From positions 1 through 64,000 of the forward strand of contig NZ_LMDE01000006.1 in the NCBI RefSeq assembly GCF_001425025.1: a stretch of DNA of 64,000 nucleotides. The letters run 5' to 3'. The notes beneath the pieces are model-generated. The model was given only the letters and a program-made list of their open reading frames with translations, was not told the origin of the DNA and searched no databases. This DNA comes from Nocardioides sp. Root122. Lineage in GTDB: Bacteria > Actinomycetota > Actinomycetes > Propionibacteriales > Nocardioidaceae. Shown here one piece after another: positions 28,399 through 38,068 of the stretch (positions within the stretch are counted from its first letter, which is position 1; every line of letters starts with the position of its first letter). Both the position numbers and the translations under genes were made by a program.

Positions 28399-30579
28399 AT
28401 GGAAAACTCGTGGGTCCCGCCGGACGGTCGGCGGACCTGGGCGACCTCGACGAAGTGGGTGGGCACCGTGTGGGCACGACCGGCTGGGCGGATCCTGGGG
28501 AGCAGCGCGCTCGCCCTCGCGATCGCGCTGACCGGCACGGCCGCCGCCCTCGGTGACGACGCCCCTCCGACCACTCCCCCCTCGACCCCGCTGACGCTCG
28601 TCGCGCTGCAGGGGCCGGGCACGTCCGCCGGAACGCGGGAGGCCGCCGACCTCGTCGCACGGCAGGACGCCCTGCTCGCCGCGGTGGGCGCCAGCGAGCC
28701 GGTCTACCGCTGGACCACCGCGCTCAACGGCTTCGCGGCCCGGCTCACCGACAGCCAGCTCACCGCGCTCGAGCACCAGCCCGGCGTCGCCACGATCGAG
28801 GCCGACACGGTCCGCCCGCTCGCCGGTCGTACGTCGCTCGCCGCGGTGCGCGCCGCCGCCACCCCGCGGTTGCGGGGCGGCGCGGGCGTGGTGATCGGCG
28901 TGGTCGACTCGGGCCTGGCTCCCGACTCCCCCGCCTTCGCCGACGTGCCCGGCCTCGGCGCCGACCCGCGGCGCTTCGCCGGCACCTGCAGCGTGGGCGA
29001 GGGATGGACCGCCGACGACTGCACCCGCAAGGTCGTGGGCGCCCGCTGGTTCGTCGAGGGCTTCGGCCGTGACGCGGTGCGCACCTCGGAGTCCTTGTCC
29101 GCGCTCGACGACCTCGGCCACGGCACCCAGGTCGCGTCGGTCGCCGCCGGCAACGCGAGCGTCAGCGTCCGTGTCGACGGCCGCGACGCCGGTCGCTTCG
29201 GCGGCGTGGCCCCGCAGGCGCGGATCGTCGCCTACAAGGCGTGCTGGGGCGCGCCGGACCCGTCCGGCGACGGGTGCTCGACGGCCGACGTGGTGAGCGC
29301 GGTCGACGCGGCCGTCGCCGACCGCGTCGACGTCCTCAACCTCGCGATCGCCGGCGGCGAGCGCATCGACACCCTCCAGCGCGCCCTGCTCGGCGCGGCC
29401 GAGGCCGACGTCGTGGTCATCGGCGCCGCGGGCAACTCCGCACGCTCGGCCTTCGCCGCGCACGCCGGACCGTGGGTCACCACCGTCGGCTCCACGATCG
29501 GCCGGATGTCGCGCGGGCGGGTGAGCGTCCCCGGCGGCTCCTCCTGGACCGGTGGCGGACGTCCGGTCTCGGTGCGTGGACGCGCCGTGCTGGCGCAGGA
29601 CGCCGCGGCTCCGGGCGTCTCCCGTCACGATGCGGGCCAGTGCCGGCAGGGGGCCCTCGACTCCCGCCTCGTCGCCGAGCGGATCGTGGTGTGCCGCCGC
29701 GGCGGCATCGGCCGCATCGACAAGTCCGAGGCCGTCGCCCAGGCCGGCGGACGCGCGATGGTGCTCGTCAACCGCACCCCGGGCGCCGTCACCGCCGACT
29801 TCCACGCCGTCCCGACCGTGCACCTGCCCGCCGTCGCCGGCCGCGAGCTGAGCCGCTGGGTGGCCCGCCACCCCGACGCCCCGCTGCGCATGTCCCGCGT
29901 CGTCGGCGCGGAGGGCGAACGGCGTACGCCGCCGTGGAGCGCCTCCGGCGACCCGCGCGGCGCCACGCTCAAGCCCGACGCGGTCGCCGACGGCGACGCG
30001 GTGCTCGGCGCGCTGCCCGAGTCCAGCGGTCGCAGCTGGGGCGTCTTCAGCGGCAGCTCGGCCGCGACCGCCCGCGCGAGCGGGCTCGCCGCGCTCCTGC
30101 GGGCCGAGCACGACGACTGGTCCGCCGCGGTGGTCCGCTCCATGCTCGTCACCTCCGCCCGACCGGTCCCCGGATCCTCGGTGCTGACCCAGGGGGCCGG
30201 TGCGCTGCCCACCCGCGCCCCACGGGCCCACCTGGCCTTCGAGGTCGCGGCGGGCGCGTGGCGTCGGGCACTGCGCAGCAACCGGCTCGCCGAGCTCAAC
30301 ACCCCCTCCCTGCTGATGCCCGCAGGGCAGACGACCGCAGTGCGGCGGGTGACCAACACCGGCAGCCGACCCGAGTACTTCTCGGTGACCGCCCGCGGCT
30401 TCACCTCCCACCGGGTGCGCGTCCAGCCCCTCGCCGTACGCCTCTCGCCCGGGGAGTCGGCCGCCTTCACCGTCACCGTCTCCGGTCCCACCACCCCCGG
30501 ACGCCTCGACGACGGAGAGCTGGTCTGGCTCGGCGCCCGCGGCGGCGTCACCCGGGTCCCGGTCGCCCTCACCCGCTGA
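28399..30579 (+). CDS. Secreted S8 (subtilisin-like) serine peptidase with PA insert
   Basis: 726-aa subtilase. A signal sequence (about residues 28-52) is followed by an inhibitor-I9-like propeptide (65-140). The peptidase has D170 (VVDSG), H241 (GHGTQVAS), oxyanion N346 (AAGNSA) and Ser554 in SGSSAATA, where most relatives have GTSMA. A PA-like insert lies at about 385-505, and a fibronectin-like tail ends the protein (residues 630-726). This layout is typical of exported actinobacterial and plant-type subtilases. GTG codons at 28459 and 28468 are possible alternative starts that would leave a more standard signal peptide. Confidence 0.85.
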   Translation: MENSWVPPDGRRTWATSTKWVGTVWARPAGRILGSSALALAIALTGTAAALGDDAPPTTPPSTPLTLVALQGPGTSAGTREAADLVARQDALLAAVGASEPVYRWTTALNGFAARLTDSQLTALEHQPGVATIEADTVRPLAGRTSLAAVRAAATPRLRGGAGVVIGVVDSGLAPDSPAFADVPGLGADPRRFAGTCSVGEGWTADDCTRKVVGARWFVEGFGRDAVRTSESLSALDDLGHGTQVASVAAGNASVSVRVDGRDAGRFGGVAPQARIVAYKACWGAPDPSGDGCSTADVVSAVDAAVADRVDVLNLAIAGGERIDTLQRALLGAAEADVVVIGAAGNSARSAFAAHAGPWVTTVGSTIGRMSRGRVSVPGGSSWTGGGRPVSVRGRAVLAQDAAAPGVSRHDAGQCRQGALDSRLVAERIVVCRRGGIGRIDKSEAVAQAGGRAMVLVNRTPGAVTADFHAVPTVHLPAVAGRELSRWVARHPDAPLRMSRVVGAEGERRTPPWSASGDPRGATLKPDAVADGDAVLGALPESSGRSWGVFSGSSAATARASGLAALLRAEHDDWSAAVVRSMLVTSARPVPGSSVLTQGAGALPTRAPRAHLAFEVAAGAWRRALRSNRLAELNTPSLLMPAGQTTAVRRVTNTGSRPEYFSVTARGFTSHRVRVQPLAVRLSPGESAAFTVTVSGPTTPGRLDDGELVWLGARGGVTRVPVALTR

Positions 30580-30627
30580 CCCGCCCGGACACAGGCGGGG
30601 CCGCCGCCCCCGAGGGGACGACGGCCC
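30580..30627. terminator. Tandem hairpins between convergent subtilase and MFS genes
   Basis: CCCGCC (30580-30585) pairs with GGCGGG (30594-30599), and GGGCCG (30598-30603) pairs with CGGCCC (30622-30627) with an inner CCC/GGG. The two structures overlap and are mutually exclusive at 30598-30599. Position between convergent genes suggests a bidirectional terminator. Confidence 0.5.
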
Positions 30628-30642
30628 GCTGGGCGGCTCGGC

Positions 30643-32013
30643 TCAGTCGCCGAGCACGCGGTCGTGCCGCAGCGAGGTCGCCCTGGTCTCGTGGGCGAAG
30701 AGCACCGCGACGATGGTGATCACCGACGCGACGGTCATGTAGACCGCCACCTTGGGGACGTTGGTGACGCCGGCGGTGGCGTCGCCCAACAGCTCGATCG
30801 CGATGATCGGGGCGAGCGCGCCCGCGAAGATCGACGCGAGCTGGTAGCCGACCGAGGCGCCGGTGTAGCGGACCGAGGTGCCGAACAGCTCGGAGAAGAA
30901 CGCTGCCTGCGGGGCGTACATCATCGCGTGCAGGACCAGGCCGACGACGATCGCCAGGATGATCTTGCCCTCCGACCGGGAGGCGACCAGGTCGAAGAAC
31001 ACCCAGGACCAGGCGGCGACGCCGACGGCGCCGGCGAGGTAGAGCGGTCGCCGGCCCACGCGGTCGCTGAGCGCGCCCACGACCGGGATGGTCAGGAAGT
31101 GCACGACCGAGCCGATCAGCAGGGCCTTGAGGATCAGCGACTTGTCGTCCGCCGTGCCGGCGTAGATCGTGAGGAACGAGATCGAGATGACGGTGAAGAG
31201 GTAGTAGGAGATGTTCTCGGCCATCCGCATCCCCATCGCCACGAAGACCTCCTTGGGGTACTTCCGGAAGACTTCGACCAGCGGCAGGTGCGGCGTCTCC
31301 TTGGTCTCGAGCTCGCTCCGGGCCTCCGTGAAGACCGGCGACTCCTCGATGGACAGGCGGACCCACAGGCCGACCGCCACGAGCACGGCGCTCAGCAGGA
31401 ACGGGATGCGCCAGCCCCAGGCGTTGAAGGCGTCCTCGGACTGCACGGCCGCGAGCACCCACAGCACGCCGGTGGCGAACAGGTTGCCGAGGGCGACACC
31501 CGCCTGCGGCCAGGAGGACCAGAAGCCGCGCTGCGAGTCGTCGCCGTGCTCGGCGGCCATCAGGACGGCACCGCCCCACTCGCCACCGACGGCGAAGCCC
31601 TGGACGAGCCGGCAGGCCAGCAGCAGCAGCGGTGCGGCGACGCCGATGGAGGCGTAGGTCGGCAGCAGGCCGATGGCGAAGGTCGCCAGGCCCATCAGGA
31701 AGAGCGAGAAGACGAGCATCTTCTTGCGGCCGACCCGGTCGCCGAAGTGCCCGAAGACGATGCCGCCCAGGGGCCGGGCGACGAAGCCGAGCGCGTAGGT
31801 GCCGAAGGCAAGGAGGGTGGCGGTGGCCGGCTCGCTGTCCGGGAAGAACAGGGTGCCGAAGACGAGCGCGGCGGCCGAGCCGTAGAGGAAGAAGTCGTAC
31901 CACTCGACGGCCGTCCCGATCAGGGACGCGAAGACGACCCTGACGATGCTGGTGCGACCGGGGTCCGTGGGCGACGGGGAGGTCCCGGCCCGTGGGGAGG
32001 TGTCGGTGGTCAT
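30643..32013 (-). CDS. MFS metabolite:H+ symporter (ProP/ShiA family)
   Basis: 456-aa 12-TM transporter. The signature GDRVGRKKMLV follows RPLGGIVFGHF between TM2 and TM3, and ASLIGTAVEWYDFFLYG opens TM1, both typical of the family of proline/betaine, 2-oxoglutarate and shikimate symporters. ATG 32013 has AAAGG 7 nt upstream. It follows the 3-hydroxybutyrate dehydrogenase gene by 53 bp on the same strand, so 3-hydroxybutyrate or acetoacetate uptake is a reasonable inference. Confidence 0.88.
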   Translation of the reverse strand: MTTDTSPRAGTSPSPTDPGRTSIVRVVFASLIGTAVEWYDFFLYGSAAALVFGTLFFPDSEPATATLLAFGTYALGFVARPLGGIVFGHFGDRVGRKKMLVFSLFLMGLATFAIGLLPTYASIGVAAPLLLLACRLVQGFAVGGEWGGAVLMAAEHGDDSQRGFWSSWPQAGVALGNLFATGVLWVLAAVQSEDAFNAWGWRIPFLLSAVLVAVGLWVRLSIEESPVFTEARSELETKETPHLPLVEVFRKYPKEVFVAMGMRMAENISYYLFTVISISFLTIYAGTADDKSLILKALLIGSVVHFLTIPVVGALSDRVGRRPLYLAGAVGVAAWSWVFFDLVASRSEGKIILAIVVGLVLHAMMYAPQAAFFSELFGTSVRYTGASVGYQLASIFAGALAPIIAIELLGDATAGVTNVPKVAVYMTVASVITIVAVLFAHETRATSLRHDRVLGD

Positions 32014-32066
32014 GGCGTGCCTTTCATCGGGGGATGGCATGGACTCGGGGTCAGGGTCGGGGTGGG

Positions 32067-32837
32067 TCATGCGGCCGACCAGCCACCGTCGAGGACCAGC
32101 GACGAGCCGGTCATCGACGTGGCGGCGGGGCTGCAGAGGAAGGCCACCGCGTCGGCGACCTCCTCGGGCTCGACGAGCCGCTTGAGCGGCGTACGGGCGA
32201 GCAGGACGGAGTCGAGGACCTCGTCCTCGGGGACGCCGTGGGTGCGGGCCTGGTCGGCGAGCTGACCCTCGACGAGCGGCGTGCGGACGTAGCCGGGGCA
32301 CACGGTGTTGCTGGTGACGCCCTTGTCCGCGCCCTCGAGCGCGATGACCTTCGACAGGCCCTCGAGGCCGTGCTTGGCACTGACGTAGGCCGACTTGTAG
32401 GCCGACGCCCGGTGGCCGTGGATGCTCGAGACGTGGACGAGCCGGCCCCAGCCCCGGGCGTACATCCCGGGCAGGACCCGGCGGGCGAGCAGGAAGGGTG
32501 CGTGCAGCATCAGCGCGTGGATGGTGCGGAACCGCTCGGGGTCGAAGTCCTCGAGCGGGGCGACGTGCTGGATGCCGGCGTTGTTGACCAGCACGTCGAC
32601 GTCGAGGTCGAGCGCCTCGATCGCGCGCTCGTCGGTGAGGTCCACGACGTGCGGGATGCCGTGCACCTGGGCGGCGACCTTGGCCACGCCCTCCTCGTCG
32701 CGGTCGAGCAGGTGGACCTCTGCGCCGTCCTCGGACAGCCGCGCGGCGACGGCGGCACCGATGCCGCTCGCGGCTCCCGTGACGAGTGCCCGGCGGCCGG
32801 CCAGGGCGAGAGCGGTGGTGGGGGTGGCGGCGGTCAT
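32067..32837 (-). CDS. 3-hydroxybutyrate dehydrogenase (SDR family)
   Basis: 256-aa short-chain dehydrogenase. TGAASGIG (20-27) binds NAD+, NNAG follows at 85-88, and S138, Y151 and K155 form the catalytic set. IQHVAPLEDF and the CPGYVRTPLVEGQL stretch match bacterial D-3-hydroxybutyrate dehydrogenases, which oxidise 3-hydroxybutyrate to acetoacetate. Start ATG 32837 is supported by TACGGT 7 nt upstream. Co-transcription with the ProP-type symporter and the nearby PucR regulator suggest an inducible ketone-body or PHB-monomer utilisation unit. Confidence 0.88.
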   Translation of the reverse strand: MTAATPTTALALAGRRALVTGAASGIGAAVAARLSEDGAEVHLLDRDEEGVAKVAAQVHGIPHVVDLTDERAIEALDLDVDVLVNNAGIQHVAPLEDFDPERFRTIHALMLHAPFLLARRVLPGMYARGWGRLVHVSSIHGHRASAYKSAYVSAKHGLEGLSKVIALEGADKGVTSNTVCPGYVRTPLVEGQLADQARTHGVPEDEVLDSVLLARTPLKRLVEPEEVADAVAFLCSPAATSMTGSSLVLDGGWSAA

Positions 32838-32844
32838 GCGCCCC

Positions 32845-32921
32845 ACCGTAGGGAGCGCCGCGACGCAGGACACATGTCCTGTAGCGCCACACTTGGGCGC
32901 TCCACATGTGGTGTGGCCACA
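32845..32921 (-). promoter_or_regulatory. Promoter and palindrome cluster upstream of 3-hydroxybutyrate dehydrogenase
   Basis: The -10 TACGGT (32850-32845) lies 7 nt from the ATG. Upstream are AGGACA-CA-TGTCCT (32867-32880), AGCGCC-N7-GGCGCT (32883-32901), and two abutting 10-bp palindromes CCACATGTGG (32902-32911) and TGTGGCCACA (32912-32921). The -35 region is poor, as expected of an activator-dependent promoter. The adjacent PucR-type protein is the likely binder. Confidence 0.55.
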
Positions 32922-32934
32922 TGCCGGAGCGTGC

Positions 32935-34770
32935 TCAGACGTCCTGGAGCCGAGCCAGCCGCAGCGCCAGCTGCAGGTCGAGGGCCCGGGCCGGGTCGCG
33001 CCACCCCACCCCGAGGAGCTCGCCCACGCGGTCGAGTCGCTGGGTCACCGTGTTGGGGTGGAGGTGCAGCGCCGCCGCGGTGTCCTTGAGATGACCACCG
33101 GTGGCGAACCACGCCTCGAGCGTGTCCACCAGGCCGGTGCCCCGCCGCGCGTCCCACTCACGGGCGGGCCCCACCATCGCCTCCACGAAGGCGCTCACGT
33201 GCTCGGGATCGTTGTCGCCCAGCAGCAGCCGCGCGACTCCGAGCCCGGCTGGGTCACTGACCTCACCGCGTCGCCCCAGCCGCACCAGCGTGTCGAGGCA
33301 GCGCCGCGCCTCGCCGTGGGCTGCGACGAGCCGGTCGCCGTGCAGCGCGTCGCTGGTGGCCGCGACCCCGACGGTCGCGGTGCCCCCGAGGCCCTGCACG
33401 ACCGCCTGGAGCTCGGCGCCGACCCGGTGCGCGTCCTCGTTGGGCACGACGAGGACGACGGCACCGCGGTGCTCGCCCGCGAGCCCGGACATCCGGCGGG
33501 CCAGGGCCACTGCAGCGCGGCTGGCGCGGTGGCGGTCGGCCCCGTCGATGCTCGCGGCGGCGACCACGACCGGACCGTCGAGGCTCGCGCTGTGGCGGCG
33601 CACGCGGTCCCGCAGGCGCTCGCGGGACCCTGCGTCGGCCTCCAGCAGGTCGACCAGGAGCTGGCCACCGAGACGCTCCTCGGCGTCGGTGACGGAGCGC
33701 GCGAACAGCAGCACCAGCGCGGTGACCAGCGCGCCGCGCTCGAGCGTACGGCGACCAGCGAGGTCGAGCGGCTCGTCGCGTCGCAGCACCAGGGTGGCGA
33801 GGTGCTCGGTGCCCGCGAGGGCTGCCGCCACCAGGCCGCCGTCGACCACCACCGAGCGGCCGGACGCGACCGAGGCCGGGACCACGCCCGTCCAGTCGAG
33901 TCCGGGGTCCTCGCCCGCCAGCAGGTCTCCCGAGGGGGCCCACACGGACGCGGAGCCGTCGAGCACCGTCGACAGCACCTCGGCGACCTCGGCCACTCCC
34001 CCGCCGCCGAGCAGCAGGTCGGTGAGCCGGTCGTGGGCGAGCGCGGCCGCGTCGACGGCCTCGGTGTGCCGCGTCAGCGACCGGTTGGCCTCGTCGAGCT
34101 CGGCGAAGAGGCGCGCGTTCTCGAGGGCGACCACCGCGTGCGCGGCGAAGGAGGTCAGCAGGCTGACCTCCGACTGCGGGAACCGGCGCACCGACCGGTG
34201 CACGGCCAGCAGCGCGCCGATGACCACTCCGTCGAGCACCAGCGGCACGCCGAGGATGGCGCGGATCTGCTCACCGGCGACAGCCTCGTCGATGTAGCCC
34301 TTGTGCACGAACCGCTCGTCGGAGGCGTAGTCCTCGGTGAAGTACGCGGCACCGGTCTGCGCGACCAGGCCGAGCAGCCCGGTGCCCAGCGGGAGCCGGA
34401 GGTTCTGGAACTCGCGGGTCAGGGCGCCGTCGGTGACCTTCATGTAGGACGCGCCGTCGCCCACGTCGTTGAGCGAGAGGTAGGTCATGTCGCAGTGCAG
34501 GAGCTGCCGGGCACGGCGCACGATGGCGGCGAGGATGGTGTCGACGTCGCGGATGGCGGTGAGGTCGGAGGCCGTCTCGTACAACGCCGACAGCTCGGCC
34601 TCGCGCGAGCGCATCCGGGCGATCAGGTCGCGCAGCCGCAGCGCGACGTCGTACTCACCGCGCACGACGGCGGCCGCCTGCTCGTCGAGCTCGCGCTCGG
34701 CCTGGGCGAGGCGCTCGTCGAAGGCGCTCAGCGGCGCCTCGTCGTAGAGCAGGTCGAGGAAGGACGGCAC
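32935..34770 (-). CDS. GAF domain / PucR-type helix-turn-helix regulator
   Basis: 611-aa activator-like regulator. A helical N-terminus (residues 1-60) precedes a GAF sensor domain (about 60-215; LGVPLVLDGVVIGALLAVHR). A central degenerate region follows, and the C-terminal PucR HTH (LVDTLEAWFATGGHLKDTAAALHLHPNTVTQRL) occupies about residues 535-590. Family members activate catabolic genes in response to small molecules. GTG 34770 has CATGAT 6 nt upstream; GTG 34776 is the alternative. It is encoded directly upstream of the 3-hydroxybutyrate genes. Confidence 0.85.
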   Translation of the reverse strand: MPSFLDLLYDEAPLSAFDERLAQAERELDEQAAAVVRGEYDVALRLRDLIARMRSREAELSALYETASDLTAIRDVDTILAAIVRRARQLLHCDMTYLSLNDVGDGASYMKVTDGALTREFQNLRLPLGTGLLGLVAQTGAAYFTEDYASDERFVHKGYIDEAVAGEQIRAILGVPLVLDGVVIGALLAVHRSVRRFPQSEVSLLTSFAAHAVVALENARLFAELDEANRSLTRHTEAVDAAALAHDRLTDLLLGGGGVAEVAEVLSTVLDGSASVWAPSGDLLAGEDPGLDWTGVVPASVASGRSVVVDGGLVAAALAGTEHLATLVLRRDEPLDLAGRRTLERGALVTALVLLFARSVTDAEERLGGQLLVDLLEADAGSRERLRDRVRRHSASLDGPVVVAAASIDGADRHRASRAAVALARRMSGLAGEHRGAVVLVVPNEDAHRVGAELQAVVQGLGGTATVGVAATSDALHGDRLVAAHGEARRCLDTLVRLGRRGEVSDPAGLGVARLLLGDNDPEHVSAFVEAMVGPAREWDARRGTGLVDTLEAWFATGGHLKDTAAALHLHPNTVTQRLDRVGELLGVGWRDPARALDLQLALRLARLQDV

Positions 34771-34816
34771 GGGCACATCATGGCCGCCCGGTGCGCGCGG
34801 GCACACCCGTGGCCCG

Positions 34817-36004
34817 TCAGGCCTCGCGGGTGATGGTCATCTCCCGGTCGCCGTAGACGACCTTGTCGCCGTGGACCAGCGCGGCCGGCTTGCCCGCGGC
34901 GAGCTGCCGCGAGACGCCCTGGCGCACCAGGATCGTGCCGTTGGTGGAGCCGCGGTCCATCACCACGATCGTGCCGTCGGGCGCGGGCCCGAACTGGGCG
35001 TGCGTCTTGGAGACCGACATGTCGGCCGAGGCGAGCGGGATGAGGTGGGCGACCTGCTCGCCGCTGCGCGGCTCGGGGCGACGGCCGACCAGCGCCATGC
35101 CGGCGATGACGAAGCTCTCGCCGTTGTCGAAGTGCACCCGCCAGCGCGCCGGCTGGGGCTGCGGGCGCCCGGCCCTGGTCGCCGGGGGCGGGACCATCTG
35201 CGGCGCCATCTGCGGAGTCGGCTGCTGGGTCGGCTGGGGGGCCGTCTGCTGGGACGGGGTCTGCGGGGCACGGTGACGGGCCTGCTGTGCCGGCTGGGGC
35301 GCCTGCTGAGGCGGGGCGGCCTGCGGAGCCTGCTGGGGCGCCCGGCCGACCGGAGTCGGCGGCGGCGGCTGCGGGACGGCTGCTGGTGGGGCGACGACCT
35401 CGGGCGGCAGCTGCTGGCGGCGCATCGAGTGCTCGGAGCGCTCGGGCGTGCGGACCGCCTCCACCGGCGGCGCCGGGATCAGCCGCATCGCGGTGAGGTT
35501 GACGATGTGGCGAGGGCCCTCGTCGACCGCCGAGGTCGCGACCTCCACCACGGGTCGTACGTCGACCACGACCGTGTGCGCCAGGTGGTCGTGCCAGCCG
35601 CGACGCTGGCGACCACGGTCCTCGACCGCCGTCCACGCCAGGGTCGCGACGCCGATGCCGAACGTGGGCAGGCCGGCGGCGCCGAGGACGAAGGAGCGCA
35701 GGAGTGCCGGGCCGACGCCGATCGGGGTGCCGGTGCCGTGGTGCACCACCCGGAGCCCCGTGGCGGCCTTGCCCGGGGAGGTGCCGCTCACCCCGAGCAG
35801 CACCGCCAGCACGAGCCACACCAGCACCATCGCGCCGCCGACCACGCCCACCACGGTCCACACGTCGTCGGAGACGAGCACGACGGTCAGGACGCCGACG
35901 AGGGCGAGGAGGGCCCAGGCCAGGATGCGGTCGATCGCGAAGGCGGTGAACCGTCGCTCGAGCTGGGCGATCGGATAGGTCACGGGGTGCGGCTGCTGGG
36001 TCAC
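34817..36004 (-). CDS. RDD family membrane protein fused to a C-terminal FHA domain
   Basis: 395-aa fusion. The N-terminal RDD domain (about residues 10-150) carries ERRFTAFAIDRILAW and three hydrophobic segments. A 130-residue linker rich in Pro and Gln follows. The C-terminal FHA domain (about 305-395) has the phosphothreonine-binding motifs GRRPEP, S..H (SVSKTHAQF) and GSTNGT. It should tether a phosphopeptide reader to the membrane. It starts 13 nt after the upstream FHA gene stop, forming an operon with that gene and a PP2C phosphatase. A Ser/Thr kinase partner is not in the window. Confidence 0.86.
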   Translation of the reverse strand: MTQQPHPVTYPIAQLERRFTAFAIDRILAWALLALVGVLTVVLVSDDVWTVVGVVGGAMVLVWLVLAVLLGVSGTSPGKAATGLRVVHHGTGTPIGVGPALLRSFVLGAAGLPTFGIGVATLAWTAVEDRGRQRRGWHDHLAHTVVVDVRPVVEVATSAVDEGPRHIVNLTAMRLIPAPPVEAVRTPERSEHSMRRQQLPPEVVAPPAAVPQPPPPTPVGRAPQQAPQAAPPQQAPQPAQQARHRAPQTPSQQTAPQPTQQPTPQMAPQMVPPPATRAGRPQPQPARWRVHFDNGESFVIAGMALVGRRPEPRSGEQVAHLIPLASADMSVSKTHAQFGPAPDGTIVVMDRGSTNGTILVRQGVSRQLAAGKPAALVHGDKVVYGDREMTITREA

Positions 36005-36017
36005 GGTGGTGTCAGGT

Positions 36018-37180
<1,163 letters not shown>

Positions 37181-37184
<4 letters not shown>

Positions 37185-37996
37185 TGTCGTCCCCCAAGCT
37201 TGGATTCGAGACTCTCCAGCTGCCGCTGGGAGTCATAACTGGCGTCCTTCACCAATCCCACCACATCGACGACGACGGCCGTGGCGTTGTCACGGCCGCC
37301 GGCCGCCACTGCGGCGCGCACGAGGCGGTCGGCCGCGTCGCGGGGGTCGGCGACCGACTCGAGGATCTCCTCGATCTCGGTGTCCTCGATCATCCCGGTG
37401 ACGCCGTCGCTGCACAGCAGCAGGCGCTCGACCGAGCCGAGGGGCAGCAGGAAGAAGTCGGGGTGGATTCCCTCGGGGCTCCCGAGCGCGCGGGTGATCA
37501 CGTGGCGCTCGGGGTGGACCGCAGCCTCCTCGGCCGTGATCGCGCCGGCGTCGATGAGCTCCTGGACGACGGAGTGGTCGACGCTGACCTGCTCGAGGCG
37601 GCCCTCGGTGATGCGGTAGATGCGGGAGTCGCCGAGGTTGGCCAGCAGCCACTTGGCCACCCCGTCGTCCTCGACGAGCACCGCGACGACAGCGGTGGTG
37701 CCGGCGTGCCAGCCCGGCGTGATCGCGCGGTGGGCGTTGCCGTAGTCGATGATCCGCGCCTGCGCGCGGCCGAACGCGTCGGCGACCTGCTCGGCACCGC
37801 GGGAGGGGTCGTAGGCCTCGGCGAGGCGCTGGAACTCCTCGACCACCATCTGGCTGGCGACGTCGCCGCCGGAGTGGCCGCCCATGCCGTCGGCGACGAC
37901 GAAGACGGGCGGCGCGACGAGGAAGGAGTCCTCGTTGACCTTGCGCACCAGCCCGACGTCGCTGGCGGCGCCGTGGTGCAGATCAACGTTCTTCAT
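37181..37996 (-). CDS. PP2C family Ser/Thr protein phosphatase
   Basis: 271-aa PPM phosphatase, metal-dependent. Metal ligands and motifs: NED (21-23), VADGMGGHSGG (D36), LGDSRIYRI, CSDG (D197) and GRDNATAVVVD (D236). It lacks a membrane segment and is therefore the compact bacterial PstP-like catalytic domain. GAGGG lies about 10 nt upstream of the ATG. It probably dephosphorylates targets recognised by the two FHA proteins of the operon. Confidence 0.93.
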
Positions 37997-38055
37997 CCCG
38001 TGCCCTCTTCGATGCCCACTGTCCGGAGGCCCGGCGGCGGTGCCGGTCCGGCGAG

Positions 38056-38061
38056 TAGCGT
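38056..38061 (+). promoter_or_regulatory. TAGCGT -10 element for the helicase-associated gene
   Basis: TAGCGT ends 7 nt before the ATG at 38069, a leaderless-type layout. The intervening AAGAGGG could also work as a weak ribosome-binding site. Confidence 0.4.
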
Positions 38062-38068
38062 AAGAGGG

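Noticed and set aside
34995..35420. Repeat-like Pro/Gln-rich DNA in the RDD-FHA gene
   Set aside because: It is a low-complexity linker inside an intact reading frame, not a CRISPR array or tandem element.
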